Source: Paenibacillus tarimensis (GTDB taxonomy: Bacteria > Bacillota > Bacilli > Paenibacillales > Paenibacillaceae). From it: DNA of 64,000 nucleotides. Both the position numbers and the translations under genes were made by a program. The stretch covers positions 1-64,000 of the forward strand of contig NZ_JAKGAO010000009.1 in the NCBI RefSeq assembly GCF_021532315.1. Reading direction: 5' to 3'. Shown one piece after another: positions 37,300 through 44,389 of the stretch (positions are counted from its first letter, which is position 1; each line of letters starts with the position of its first letter). Under the pieces are notes generated by a model. That model ran no database searches. It was not told the DNA's origin and saw only the letters and a list, made by a program, of their open reading frames with translations.

Positions 37300-37324
37300 G
37301 CCGGTCTGCCATAGGCGGATCGGC
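37300..37324 (+). terminator. Hairpin closing the ectoine operon
   Basis: GCCGGTCTGCC and GGCGGATCGGC form an 11-bp stem (two G-U pairs) with a three-base ATA loop. The following TATCCTTCTAAATTT is only moderately T-rich, so termination is probable rather than certain. Confidence 0.6.
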
Positions 37325-37342
37325 TATCCTTCTAAATTTGCA

Positions 37343-37371
37343 TTGACCGTTGAGCTTTTTCCATATATCAT
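37343..37371 (+). promoter_or_regulatory. Sigma-A promoter of Fur-box gene
   Basis: TTGACC (37343-37348), a 17-base spacer and TATCAT (37366-37371). The Fur box begins two bases downstream and covers the expected start of transcription. Confidence 0.7.
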
Positions 37372-37372
37372 T

Positions 37373-37391
37373 GATAATGATTCTCATTAAA
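37373..37391. promoter_or_regulatory. Fur box
   Basis: GATAATGATTCTCATTAAA matches the 19-bp Fur consensus GATAATGATAATCATTATC at 15 positions, including all of GATAATGAT and TCATTA. Its position immediately after the -10 box fits iron-dependent repression of the following gene. Confidence 0.82.
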
Positions 37392-37398
37392 GATATGA

Positions 37399-38238
37399 AT
37401 GGAAATGGGGTGCTCGGATCAGATGTTCTCGCATGGGGCCAAGCGTTCTTGGGAAGAAATTCAGTATCCGCTTTCCTCGGTAAAGGTCGTCGGGGAAAAT
37501 TCTATATATGCCGCTACATTAGGAAAGGGTGTATATCGCAGGGAGGCCGGATTTGATTGGAGCCAGCTAAATGAAGGGTTGCCTGATGCTACATCAGTTA
37601 ACCGGCTAATTCTTCAGCAGGATGTGCTGCATGCCTGCACGGATCATGGACTGTATTATTTGAAGGGGGACAGCTGGTGTTCATCGGATATCGCGATTCC
37701 CTGTTTTCAGTATAGACGGCAGGGCGGCTGTAATTTGGCTGCGACGCAGTACGGAATCTGGGAGAACTCGGGGGCCGGCTGGAGCAGATTGGCCATGCCC
37801 AATTCAGTCGTGTACGATATACTCCTGCTCCCTCATTATATTATAGCGGCTTATGATCAAGGAATCGCGCTTTATGACCGCTACACAGATGCCTGGGCGG
37901 AATTTCCGCTGGACGGGGCAGTAACCGGTCTGACGGTTTATGGAAGCAGAGTGCTGGGAATAACCGAGCAGGGGGAGCTTGCGGTAGGAAACACACGCGG
38001 CGGCTTTGAGAAATACCGGTTTGGCAGTCTGTTTATGTTTGCTGTCCGGACTATTGGCCATGACAGCTTTGTATGCACGGATCGCGGCGTATACCGCATC
38101 TGCGGATTCCAAGGGTCGATTCGGCTGCAGTCAGTCCAGCTTGGCATGCCTGTAACTGATGTTGATTTCAGTGGGGACCGAATTCATATGGCAACCCTGT
38201 TTCAAGGCGTTCAGACCGTTACGAACCCGGTCTGTTAA
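37399..38238 (+). CDS. Iron-regulated beta-propeller-like protein of unknown function
   Basis: The product has up to 279 residues and no signal peptide, cysteine motif or membrane helix. It consists of repeats of the pattern (I/V)xAAT-x-GxGVYR, HACTDHGLYYLKG, NLAATQYGIWEN, AAYDQGIALYDR, FVCTDRGVYR and HMATLFQGV, spaced about 40 residues apart. This suggests a propeller of about six blades. A Fur box and promoter lie just upstream and a terminator directly follows, so it is a single-gene iron-repressed unit. The start is uncertain: the ATG at 37399 has no good ribosome-binding site. The ATG at 37423, ten bases after GGGGTG, may be the true one. Confidence 0.65.
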   Translation: MEMGCSDQMFSHGAKRSWEEIQYPLSSVKVVGENSIYAATLGKGVYRREAGFDWSQLNEGLPDATSVNRLILQQDVLHACTDHGLYYLKGDSWCSSDIAIPCFQYRRQGGCNLAATQYGIWENSGAGWSRLAMPNSVVYDILLLPHYIIAAYDQGIALYDRYTDAWAEFPLDGAVTGLTVYGSRVLGITEQGELAVGNTRGGFEKYRFGSLFMFAVRTIGHDSFVCTDRGVYRICGFQGSIRLQSVQLGMPVTDVDFSGDRIHMATLFQGVQTVTNPVC

Positions 38239-38254
38239 TACACATATTGAATGG

Positions 38255-38297
38255 AAAGACCTGCGGTTCAGCGCTCAAGCTGCCGTCAGGTCTTTTT
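38255..38297 (+). terminator. Rho-independent terminator
   Basis: AAAGACCTGCGG pairs with CCGTCAGGTCTTT around a 16-base loop, then five T residues. Confidence 0.85.
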
Positions 38298-38489
38298 GCT
38301 GCCAGCTTAAGCCAATTAATAATTTCTAATATTCGCTTTACACTGCGGGTTTGAAGCCTTTTGGTCAGTTTTTCCTGTACTTTAGCCGGAAGGGCTGTGT
38401 TATTCTCGTTTGTAAGCCAAAGCGGGATGGTTTTCCTAACCGTTACCAGCTGAGCTGTACATAAAGGCTGCTAAAACAGGGAGGGCAAT

Positions 38490-39251
38490 ATGACCGCAAC
38501 TATCCAGTTAAACAACCCCGAACATAACGATATAAGCAAGGCTGTTCCACAGACTGCGACGATGAAAAACCGCAGACCCGGGCTATTGAAGAGAATATGC
38601 GCAGCATCGGCCATCCTGGCCGTTGTAACGGCAGCCCAGCTGGCAACCTCAGCTGCTGCAGCTGCAGTTTATACCACCGAACCAGGTGACAGCTTCTGGA
38701 AGCTGTCGCAGCGATTTGGCGTGGAACTGGAGCAGATGCTTGAGAGCAACCCGGAGATTAATCCGAATAATCTGCCCGCAGGAATAGAGATCCATATACC
38801 AGATGCCGGACCGGCACCTCTCATCATGTCGGCTTCTCCCAAGCTGCCAACGGTGATGAGTGCCGTGGCGTTCAAAGCGCCCGATTTTTCCAGCCAGCAA
38901 AAGACGGGCTCAACCAGTGTGAAACCGGCCAGCTACAAGAAAGCATTGCGGGCCAAGGCCAGTGTCTACACAGCATCAGCAGCTGAGAACGGGAAGTGGG
39001 GGGCAGTTGATTATTTCGGCAATCCGCTGGCAATCGGTACCGTTGCCGTGGACCCGAGGCTGATTCCTCTGGGAAGCAAGCTCTATATCACAGGCTACTC
39101 GTACAGCGGGCTGCCGGCAGGCGGCATGTATGCTGTTGCTTCAGATATTGGTGGCGCGATTAAGGGCAGCCGGGTCGACATCTTCGTTGCGGACAGCAGG
39201 CATAAAGCACTGACGTTCGGCATTCAAGGCGTGACGATATATGTGTTGTAA
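38490..39251 (+). CDS. Secreted LysM-3D domain cell-wall protein
   Basis: The protein (253 residues) has a signal-type hydrophobic segment at about 38-60 after a long charged N-terminus, ending ATSAAAAA. A LysM peptidoglycan-binding domain follows (about 61-107; YTTEPGDSFWKLSQRFGVEL, NPNNLPAGIEIHIP). At the C-terminus is a 3D domain (about 165-253) with VDPRLIPLGSKLYITGY and ASDIGGAIKGSRVDIFV, carrying the three conserved Asp residues. This architecture is that of YocH/YabE-type wall-remodelling enzymes and lytic transglycosylase-like 3D proteins. It ends 30 bases from a convergent deacetylase gene. Confidence 0.9.
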   Translation: MTATIQLNNPEHNDISKAVPQTATMKNRRPGLLKRICAASAILAVVTAAQLATSAAAAAVYTTEPGDSFWKLSQRFGVELEQMLESNPEINPNNLPAGIEIHIPDAGPAPLIMSASPKLPTVMSAVAFKAPDFSSQQKTGSTSVKPASYKKALRAKASVYTASAAENGKWGAVDYFGNPLAIGTVAVDPRLIPLGSKLYITGYSYSGLPAGGMYAVASDIGGAIKGSRVDIFVADSRHKALTFGIQGVTIYVL

Positions 39252-39280
39252 ACGAGCAATGCATCTGATTGAAAAAAACG

Positions 39281-40156
39281 CTATCCGCGTTGTCCCCGCT
39301 GCCCCAGCAGTTCATCGACTGTAACGGTCTGGTAGCCCTTGGCTCTAAGATAACGGAGCAGCTTGGGAATTGCATTAACGGTTCCGCTTAGATCCTGGCT
39401 GTCTCCGCCGCCTGCGTGCTGGAGAATGATAGAGCCGGGCTGCAGCGTTTTGCGGATATTGGCCATGATTTTATCACTGCCGATGCTTTTCCAGTCTTCG
39501 GAATCGACATCCCAGTTAACCACAATATAGCCCTGCTCCCTTGACCATTCGACCTGACGGGGAAGGATCTCACCGTAAGGCGGGCGGATAAATCGGGGCC
39601 TGTAGCCGGTTAGTTTGGCAAGCAGCTGGTCTGTCAGCGTGATCTGCTTGCGGTAAGCAGCCAGTGACGCTTGGGCGAACAGGGCATGCGAATAGGAATG
39701 ATTCCCCACGAGATGGCCTTCTCGAACCATTCTCTTAACGATCCCAGGGTGCTTCGCCGCCCGGCTGCCGAGCACGAAGAATGTTGCCCGGGTGTGGTGT
39801 TTGGCGAGGATATCCAGCACCATTGGAGTATACCGGGGGTCTGGAACATCATCGAAGGTCAAAGCCACAAGCTTGCGCCCGCCGCTCCCCCGTATGACGA
39901 AGCTTCCCGAATAACGGCTCTGCAGGACTGACCAGGGGACACGGCGGACGCTGGATTTGCGGTAGCGCTTCCGGCGGGGAGCGGCTTCACTTGTGCTGTT
40001 CTTATCTAAAGCCGCTGTCTCAGATTTATTCCCATTCCCCAATTGGACTGCTGAATGGCTCATTGGATACGGATACAAAGAAGGTGTATGTATAACCGAT
40101 GCCAGCAGCTGAAGGAGCACGGGCAGTATAAGTGCCGTCTGTAAGAACCGCTGCAT
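39281..40156 (-). CDS. Secreted polysaccharide (NodB-type) deacetylase
   Basis: The protein (291 residues) has a hydrophobic N-terminal signal or anchor (about 5-25). The NodB domain (about 98-280) shows motif 1 LTFDDVPD, motif 2 HSYSH with two metal-binding His, motif 3 RPPYGE, and motif 5 ILQHAGG. It would remove acetyl groups from peptidoglycan, chitin or a similar glycan outside the membrane. Motif 1 has Val in place of the more usual Gly (TFDDGP). GGGAGGG precedes the ATG on the minus strand. It is convergent with the LysM-3D gene, and both act on the wall. Confidence 0.92.
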   Translation of the reverse strand: MQRFLQTALILPVLLQLLASVIHTPSLYPYPMSHSAVQLGNGNKSETAALDKNSTSEAAPRRKRYRKSSVRRVPWSVLQSRYSGSFVIRGSGGRKLVALTFDDVPDPRYTPMVLDILAKHHTRATFFVLGSRAAKHPGIVKRMVREGHLVGNHSYSHALFAQASLAAYRKQITLTDQLLAKLTGYRPRFIRPPYGEILPRQVEWSREQGYIVVNWDVDSEDWKSIGSDKIMANIRKTLQPGSIILQHAGGGDSQDLSGTVNAIPKLLRYLRAKGYQTVTVDELLGQRGQRG

Positions 40157-40323
40157 GTCCGTCCCTCCCTTTAATCATGTAGTAGGACTGATTGGATTCA
40201 TCCCTACATATTCATACATAGTTTCACCGATTACAGCGTTCTCATGCAGCTGGAGGAAGCTGTAATTTTTATTTCTTCTCCTGAATAATAATACTTTAGA
40301 ACTAATAATATTCACTAAAGCTA

Positions 40324-40353
40324 TTGTCGAATAGGGATTATTAACTATATAAT
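40324..40353 (+). promoter_or_regulatory. Promoter with possible Spo0A box
   Basis: TTGTCG (40324-40329), an 18-base spacer and a perfect TATAAT (40348-40353). TGTCGAA (40325-40331), the Spo0A core box, overlaps the -35 element, an arrangement seen in Spo0A-controlled genes. A single 7-base match could be chance. Confidence 0.5.
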
Positions 40354-40404
40354 GAGTCTTGTGACCCAGTGGAAGGATCATGCAGAAAAGGGTAGAGGAG
40401 ACTA

Positions 40405-40821
40405 ATGATGAGATCAGTAGAAGAAATGCCATTAGCTAGGCAGGTGGATTATGTGTTCCGGCAGCTGGAGAATGAATTGACCAATGCGGTGGGAGGGACA
40501 GTATCAATTCAAATCCGGAATAATGCAGTTGGCAAGTATGGAATTAAGCATCATCCGATTGATACACGTGATGGTGTAGTAAAGCCTTGCAGCGGAACTG
40601 GACTGTCCGCAGATCAGGTGGCGGCCTTCCGTAAGATGGCGGTGGAGGTGCTGCAGATGAAGCGCAGCTGGACACATGGGGAAATTCAATACGATTTTTC
40701 AGTGAGGGAAAGCAGCAAGAACTGGTCTGCCAGTGTGATGTACGAATCCAATTACAATGCCGTTAACTGGATGAGCAGGTACCAGCCTCAGCATAAAACC
40801 TCATTCATGGAATTCAATTAG
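40405..40821 (+). CDS. Conserved-looking hypothetical protein
   Basis: The product has 138 residues and no membrane helix or signal peptide. The N-terminal part is helical and acidic (EEMPLARQVDYVFRQLENEL). A beta-rich centre follows (GGTVSIQIRNNAVGKYGIKH) and the C-terminus is aromatic (WSASVMYESNYNAVNWMSRY). I do not recognise the family. GAGGAGACT precedes the ATG, and a TATAAT promoter with a possible Spo0A box lies 50 bases upstream. It converges on a small acid-soluble spore protein gene. A sporulation or transition-state role is an inference from position only. Confidence 0.65.
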   Translation: MMRSVEEMPLARQVDYVFRQLENELTNAVGGTVSIQIRNNAVGKYGIKHHPIDTRDGVVKPCSGTGLSADQVAAFRKMAVEVLQMKRSWTHGEIQYDFSVRESSKNWSASVMYESNYNAVNWMSRYQPQHKTSFMEFN

Positions 40822-40833
40822 TGTTCGCTTAAG

Positions 40834-40874
40834 TTACAAAGAAATAAGCCCGCAGCGGTTATAGCTGCGGGCTT
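40834..40874 (-). terminator. Terminator for SASP gene
   Basis: On the minus strand AAGCCCGCAGC and GCTGCGGGCTT form an 11-bp perfect stem followed by ATTTCTTTGT. It also separates the convergent hypothetical gene. Confidence 0.8.
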
Positions 40875-40888
40875 GAGTGCGTCAGAGC

Positions 40889-41113
40889 TTAACGGCCGAA
40901 GCGGCCAGCCAGCTGCTCTTCCGCAATTTGAACCAAGCGGCGTGTGATATAGCCGCCGATTGCGCCGGTGTCGCGGGTTGCCATATAACCGTAGTAGCCG
41001 TCCTGTGGAATCTGGATACCGAGCTCCTGCGCAACCTCATATTTGAGCTGCTTGAGAGCTGCGCTGGCTTGCGGAATGACGAGCGTGTTGCTGTTGCGGT
41101 TATTAGATGCCAT
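40889..41113 (-). CDS. Alpha/beta-type small acid-soluble spore protein
   Basis: This 74-residue protein coats and protects DNA in the dormant spore. It contains the family core with LKYEVAQELGI (the GPR cleavage region ELGI) and DGYYGYMATRDTGAIGGYITRRLV. The start is the ATG at 41113 with AAAGGAGGTG six bases upstream. It is monocistronic between a terminator and a sigma-G-type promoter. It is about 80% similar by eye to the second SASP at 45.7 kb. Confidence 0.95.
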   Translation of the reverse strand: MASNNRNSNTLVIPQASAALKQLKYEVAQELGIQIPQDGYYGYMATRDTGAIGGYITRRLVQIAEEQLAGRFGR

Positions 41114-41137
41114 CCTGCTCACCTCCTTTGCTGCCCT

Positions 41138-41166
41138 TAGTATGGTTATGCAGGATAAAAATATTC
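41138..41166 (-). promoter_or_regulatory. Sigma-G-type promoter of SASP gene
   Basis: On the minus strand GAATA (41166-41162), a 17-base spacer and CATACTA (41144-41138) match the sigma-G consensus GNATR-N17/18-CATNNTA exactly. It lies 25 bases before the start codon. Confidence 0.8.
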
Positions 41167-41200
41167 ATCCATAAACATTCAGGAAGCGGAGGAAAGTATG

Positions 41201-42196
41201 TTAGAAGCCAAAATCAAAATCAGGGTATACATAAGGCGTCTCAGGCGCTGCGATTTTCTCGATTTTACTCGCTTTGAGGTAGACGATCTCATTGTCCTTA
41301 TAGGTCGTCAACTCCATCCGCCCCGTTACCTGAATCCACTCGTCATCCGCGTACCGCGATGCGCCCGGATAATCAATCATCAAGCCGTAAGGCATGGCAT
41401 CCGCTGAACAGCAATTCATTGCGAACCGGCTTACAACAAACCGGTCCTTGCCCATTTCCTCTTCGCGGTAGACGAAGCCGCTGATGACCACTGTCTTGCC
41501 AGTCAGATTGGCGCGGTACAGATCCAGTGTCGTCAGGTACTCGATAAAAGATTTCTCCGGTATTTCAATACGCTCGGAGAAATACAGCTTCTTGGCATGC
41601 TCGGCATAGGTTTCCGTATAGGTGTCCGCAGGAAACATGGCATTGAGCTGCTCCTCGGTAGGCACTGCTCCCGGCTCAAGCTGGATGGGAACTGGCGATG
41701 TCATCTCAGGCTGGCTTGCGGAGGCATCTGATCCTTCACTTTCCGGGCTGACCTCCGCTTGTGATTGTTCATTTGCTGAGGTGACAGTGTCTGCTGAGCC
41801 GCCCAGTTGCTGGGAGGAGCTTAAAGTAATTCCCTTCTTCGAAGCCAGCGCACTGCCCATTGTGGTGTCGGGGAGCAGGAAGCCGAGCGCGAGGGGGAAC
41901 AGGAAGAGGCCATAGATAAGCGTATTCTTGGCTGCAGAAGGCGACGGATCATGGCTGCAATCGCACTGTGCCTCTCTTTTGCGGCCAATCCATGACTGGA
42001 TCGCTTCATAGAACTGGTAAACAGCTGCGGCATACAAGCCAATTGCGGACAGCTTAACGTAAAGCTCCATCCGGGGAGCGATATAATAGCCGATACTGTC
42101 GGTCTTGACGAGATAGACAATAAGCATGGCGAAGCCAGTCAGGATGAGGCCTCTCATGAGCTGGTGAAGCATGCGGCTGCGAATCTCATCTTGCAT
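41201..42196 (-). CDS. ycgQ: YcgQ-type membrane protein (TIGR03943 family)
   Basis: The product (331 residues) has two N-terminal helices (about 12-30 and 45-62), a cytoplasmic CDCSHDPS segment, a third helix at about 93-110, a Ser/Glu-rich linker (about 125-175) and a C-terminal soluble domain. The last contains KTVVISGFVYREEEMGKDRFVVSRFAMNCCSADAMPYGLMI, the mark of the TIGR03943/DUF1980 family. This family always partners the DUF318 permease, encoded 30 bases upstream on the same strand. The pair's substrate is not established; the conserved CC and the possible Zur site point to metal biology. Confidence 0.88.
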   Translation of the reverse strand: MQDEIRSRMLHQLMRGLILTGFAMLIVYLVKTDSIGYYIAPRMELYVKLSAIGLYAAAVYQFYEAIQSWIGRKREAQCDCSHDPSPSAAKNTLIYGLFLFPLALGFLLPDTTMGSALASKKGITLSSSQQLGGSADTVTSANEQSQAEVSPESEGSDASASQPEMTSPVPIQLEPGAVPTEEQLNAMFPADTYTETYAEHAKKLYFSERIEIPEKSFIEYLTTLDLYRANLTGKTVVISGFVYREEEMGKDRFVVSRFAMNCCSADAMPYGLMIDYPGASRYADDEWIQVTGRMELTTYKDNEIVYLKASKIEKIAAPETPYVYPDFDFGF

Positions 42197-42226
42197 GGAT
42201 TGAATCTCCTTTCAGGGGGCCGCCGG

Positions 42227-43264
42227 TCAAGGAAAGAACAGCCTCTCCGTTAAGATAGAACCGATTAACACCAGAGTGCCTGTAAGGAATATGAGCGTTA
42301 TCACGATCTTCGTTTTGAACGTGGACAGCAGCATCAGCGTGTTCTTGAGATCTATCATCGGTCCGAACACGAGGAAAGCAAGCAGCGGTCCTGCGCTGAA
42401 CGTTCCGGTGAAGGATGCGGCGATAAACGCGTCAGAGGTCGAACAGATCGACAGGATGAAGGCGAAAGCCATCATGAACAGGTTGGAGAGCACCGGCTGC
42501 TCGCCGACGCCTGCAAGCGTATCACGGCTGAGACCAGTCTGTATAAGTGCGGTAAGCAGCGCACCGAATATCAAATATTTGCCCATCTCAAAAAATTCAT
42601 CCGATGCATGTGAAAGAGTAGAAGCGAACCGGCTCTTAACGCTTGCTGCCCCTGCATCGCTGTGGTCATGGCCGTGATGGTGATCATGATTGTGCACAGC
42701 AGCAGAGCTGGCCTGTCTCAGCGGGCTGCTTTTAATCATTTTATACAGGATCAGACCGGTAATCACGGACACGCCGAAGGCGAGGCCCATTCGTGAATAA
42801 GCGATCTCAGGCCTTGTCCGGAAAGCCGTCCAGGTCGCTGTATAAACGACAGGGTTCAGGATCGGGCCGGCAATAATATAGACGATTCCGATATAGGCGG
42901 GCATGCCCTTGCGGATTAGACGCCTTACGACGGGTACCATACCGCATTCACACAGCGGAAACAGCAGACCCAGAAGACTGCCGAACAGCACACCTGCGAC
43001 GGGATTCCTGGGCGTAAACCTCTGGATGACACTGTCAGAAACGAACACCTGCAGCAGTGCTGAGAACAATACGCCGAGCAGGATGAACGGGAAAGCCTCT
43101 AGAATGATGCTGATAAACATGGTCTTAAAGCTTGGTATAAAGGCTGGATCGAGTGAAAAATCCATTAAATCCGAGAAGCTGGTGCCAGTCAAAATAAGCC
43201 CGATTATTCCGAGACAGCAGACCATCAGCAGCGGAGGCACAAAGCGTAAAATAATGGTGGCCAA
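42227..43264 (-). CDS. ycgR: YcgR-type DUF318/ArsP-family permease with His-rich loop
   Basis: This integral membrane protein (345 residues) has about eight helices. FPLCECGMVPVVRRLIRKGMP (CxC at about 105-107) and CSTSDAFIAASF are the conserved family motifs. A cytoplasmic loop at residues 191-201 reads HNHDHHHGHDH and could bind zinc or another divalent metal. It begins with TTG at 43264, seven bases after GAGGT, and its transcript continues into the YcgQ partner. ArsP relatives export organoarsenicals. The YcgR branch has no proven substrate. Confidence 0.88.
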   Translation of the reverse strand: MATIILRFVPPLLMVCCLGIIGLILTGTSFSDLMDFSLDPAFIPSFKTMFISIILEAFPFILLGVLFSALLQVFVSDSVIQRFTPRNPVAGVLFGSLLGLLFPLCECGMVPVVRRLIRKGMPAYIGIVYIIAGPILNPVVYTATWTAFRTRPEIAYSRMGLAFGVSVITGLILYKMIKSSPLRQASSAAVHNHDHHHGHDHSDAGAASVKSRFASTLSHASDEFFEMGKYLIFGALLTALIQTGLSRDTLAGVGEQPVLSNLFMMAFAFILSICSTSDAFIAASFTGTFSAGPLLAFLVFGPMIDLKNTLMLLSTFKTKIVITLIFLTGTLVLIGSILTERLFFP

Positions 43265-43280
43265 GCTTCTTACCTCATTT

Positions 43281-43295
43281 CTGTAAGGATTACGG
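43281..43295. promoter_or_regulatory. Possible Zur box upstream of ycgR-ycgQ
   Basis: The minus-strand CCGTAATCCTTACAG resembles the 7-1-7 Zur core TCGTAATNATTACGA at 10 of 14 defined positions. It lies 17-31 bases before the ycgR start. It is imperfect, so treat as a candidate. Confidence 0.4.
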
Positions 43296-43358
43296 TTACT
43301 AATTATAGACTATGCCTCCACAGGCGTCCATAGGACAACTAATATAAGATACAGAAGC

Positions 43359-43403
43359 AAAAAACTGCCTTCAGCAGCGTGCGGGCACGTCTGCCGAAGA
43401 CAG
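43359..43403 (-). terminator. Strong terminator after YvyF-like gene
   Basis: On the minus strand CTGTCTTCGGCAG and CTGCTGAAGGCAG form a 13-bp stem around a second CGTGC/GCACG stem, followed by six T residues. Confidence 0.9.
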
Positions 43404-43431
43404 CTTATTATGCGGCTTCTACCGAATCATT

Positions 43432-43845
43432 TCAATACGATGAGTGCCTGATTTGGAAGCTGGATGTATCCCGTGACCGCTGGCGTAGAGCCTGTTCCTG
43501 TTCCAGCATCGAATGAATGTCCATCGTTAATCGCTTGGTGCAGCTTGTGCAGAGCTTTCCTTCACGCGTCGGTCCGCTGCAGCTTTCACAGGCAGTCGTC
43601 AAGTTAGGGTAATGCTGAATGCACAGCTTGCGGCTTCGGATAAAGCTGTGAATGGTCTTCACTGGAACACCTGTACGCGCAGACAGGCTTGCTGTGTCGG
43701 CAAAGCGGTTGCCCGCCAGATAGCGGTCGATCGCCGATAACTGGTTGTCTAGACGTGAGGAGCATTCCCTGCACAGGTTGCGGAGATTCTTCTGGTACAC
43801 CTTCCCGCAAGACGGGCAGTGTGCAACTTGCAATTCCTTCAGCAT
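43432..43845 (-). CDS. YvyF-like zinc-finger protein (flagellar-operon type), orphan copy
   Basis: The product has 137 residues. Four CxxC pairs are visible: CPSCGKVYQKNLRNLCREC, then CESCSGPTREGKLCTSC. Between them is a helix-turn-helix-like section (TASLSARTGVPVKTIHSFIRSRKL). This pattern matches the TIGR03826/YvyF family normally encoded next to flgM in flagellar clusters. No flagellar gene is near here. It may be a regulator of that type or a paralogue with another job. GAGGTGAG precedes the ATG. Confidence 0.7.
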   Translation of the reverse strand: MLKELQVAHCPSCGKVYQKNLRNLCRECSSRLDNQLSAIDRYLAGNRFADTASLSARTGVPVKTIHSFIRSRKLCIQHYPNLTTACESCSGPTREGKLCTSCTKRLTMDIHSMLEQEQALRQRSRDTSSFQIRHSSY

Positions 43846-44003
43846 CGTCGACTCACCTCGGTATGTAGTTCTAATTTCCTAATTGTAGCATAGGTCTAGG
43901 GTTGGTGCATTAACATTTTAACGGGCCGATTCCGGGACTGTTCGTACCTATCCGGTAACTTCTAAACGGTTAAGATAGGTATCGATAAACCAGCTGCAGC
44001 AGC

Positions 44004-44031
44004 TTGACTTTTCGGGTCTGCAGCGTATAAT
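44004..44031 (+). promoter_or_regulatory. Sigma-A promoter of trpS
   Basis: TTGACT (44004-44009), a 16-base spacer and a perfect TATAAT (44026-44031), directly before the T-box leader. Confidence 0.85.
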
Positions 44032-44037
44032 CGGGTT

Positions 44038-44286
44038 AAATGGCAATGAAGGGAAGTAGTAGGCGCGCAGCTGTGATCGCAGAGAGCCGGTGGTTGGTGT
44101 AAACCGGTGTCAAGCTCTTGCTGAATGGATCCCGGAGCCGAGACCGGAAGGCACCCGCTGCCGATGGTTCTCCGCAGGTTCAGCGTTACGGAACATCAAG
44201 GCTGTCGACTGCGCGTTACTGCGCTTCCGTCAGCGAATAAGGGTGGCACCACGGTCCCTCGTCCCTTGCGGCGGGGGCCTTTTTGT
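44038..44286 (+). ncRNA. Tryptophan T-box riboswitch of trpS
   Basis: The leader reads uncharged tRNA and controls read-through into trpS. The conserved T-box sequence GGGTGGCACCACG is at 44241-44253. The stem I specifier loop CTGAATGGATCC has the codon TGG at 44125-44127, matching tryptophan. A terminator follows the T-box: GGTCCC...GGGGGCC then TTTTT (44253-44286). About 100 further bases without a structure I recognise lead to the start codon. Confidence 0.93.
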
Positions 44287-44389
44287 GTTCTTGTATCCTG
44301 GTATTAATACCCATGTGCAGGAATGGCTAAACACCAGGGGACAGACAGGAATGGATTGCAAAACAGTTAAGGGGAAGGAGCTGTTATTG

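Noticed and set aside
38300-38489. Possible ydaO-type c-di-AMP riboswitch before the LysM-3D gene
   Set aside because: Such riboswitches often precede wall hydrolases, but I could not find the conserved core; only a short GGTT/AACC hairpin is visible.
44090-44389. N-terminal extension of trpS through the leader
   Set aside because: This frame runs through the T-box and terminator; TrpRS proteins start at the ATG chosen, which has its own ribosome-binding site.
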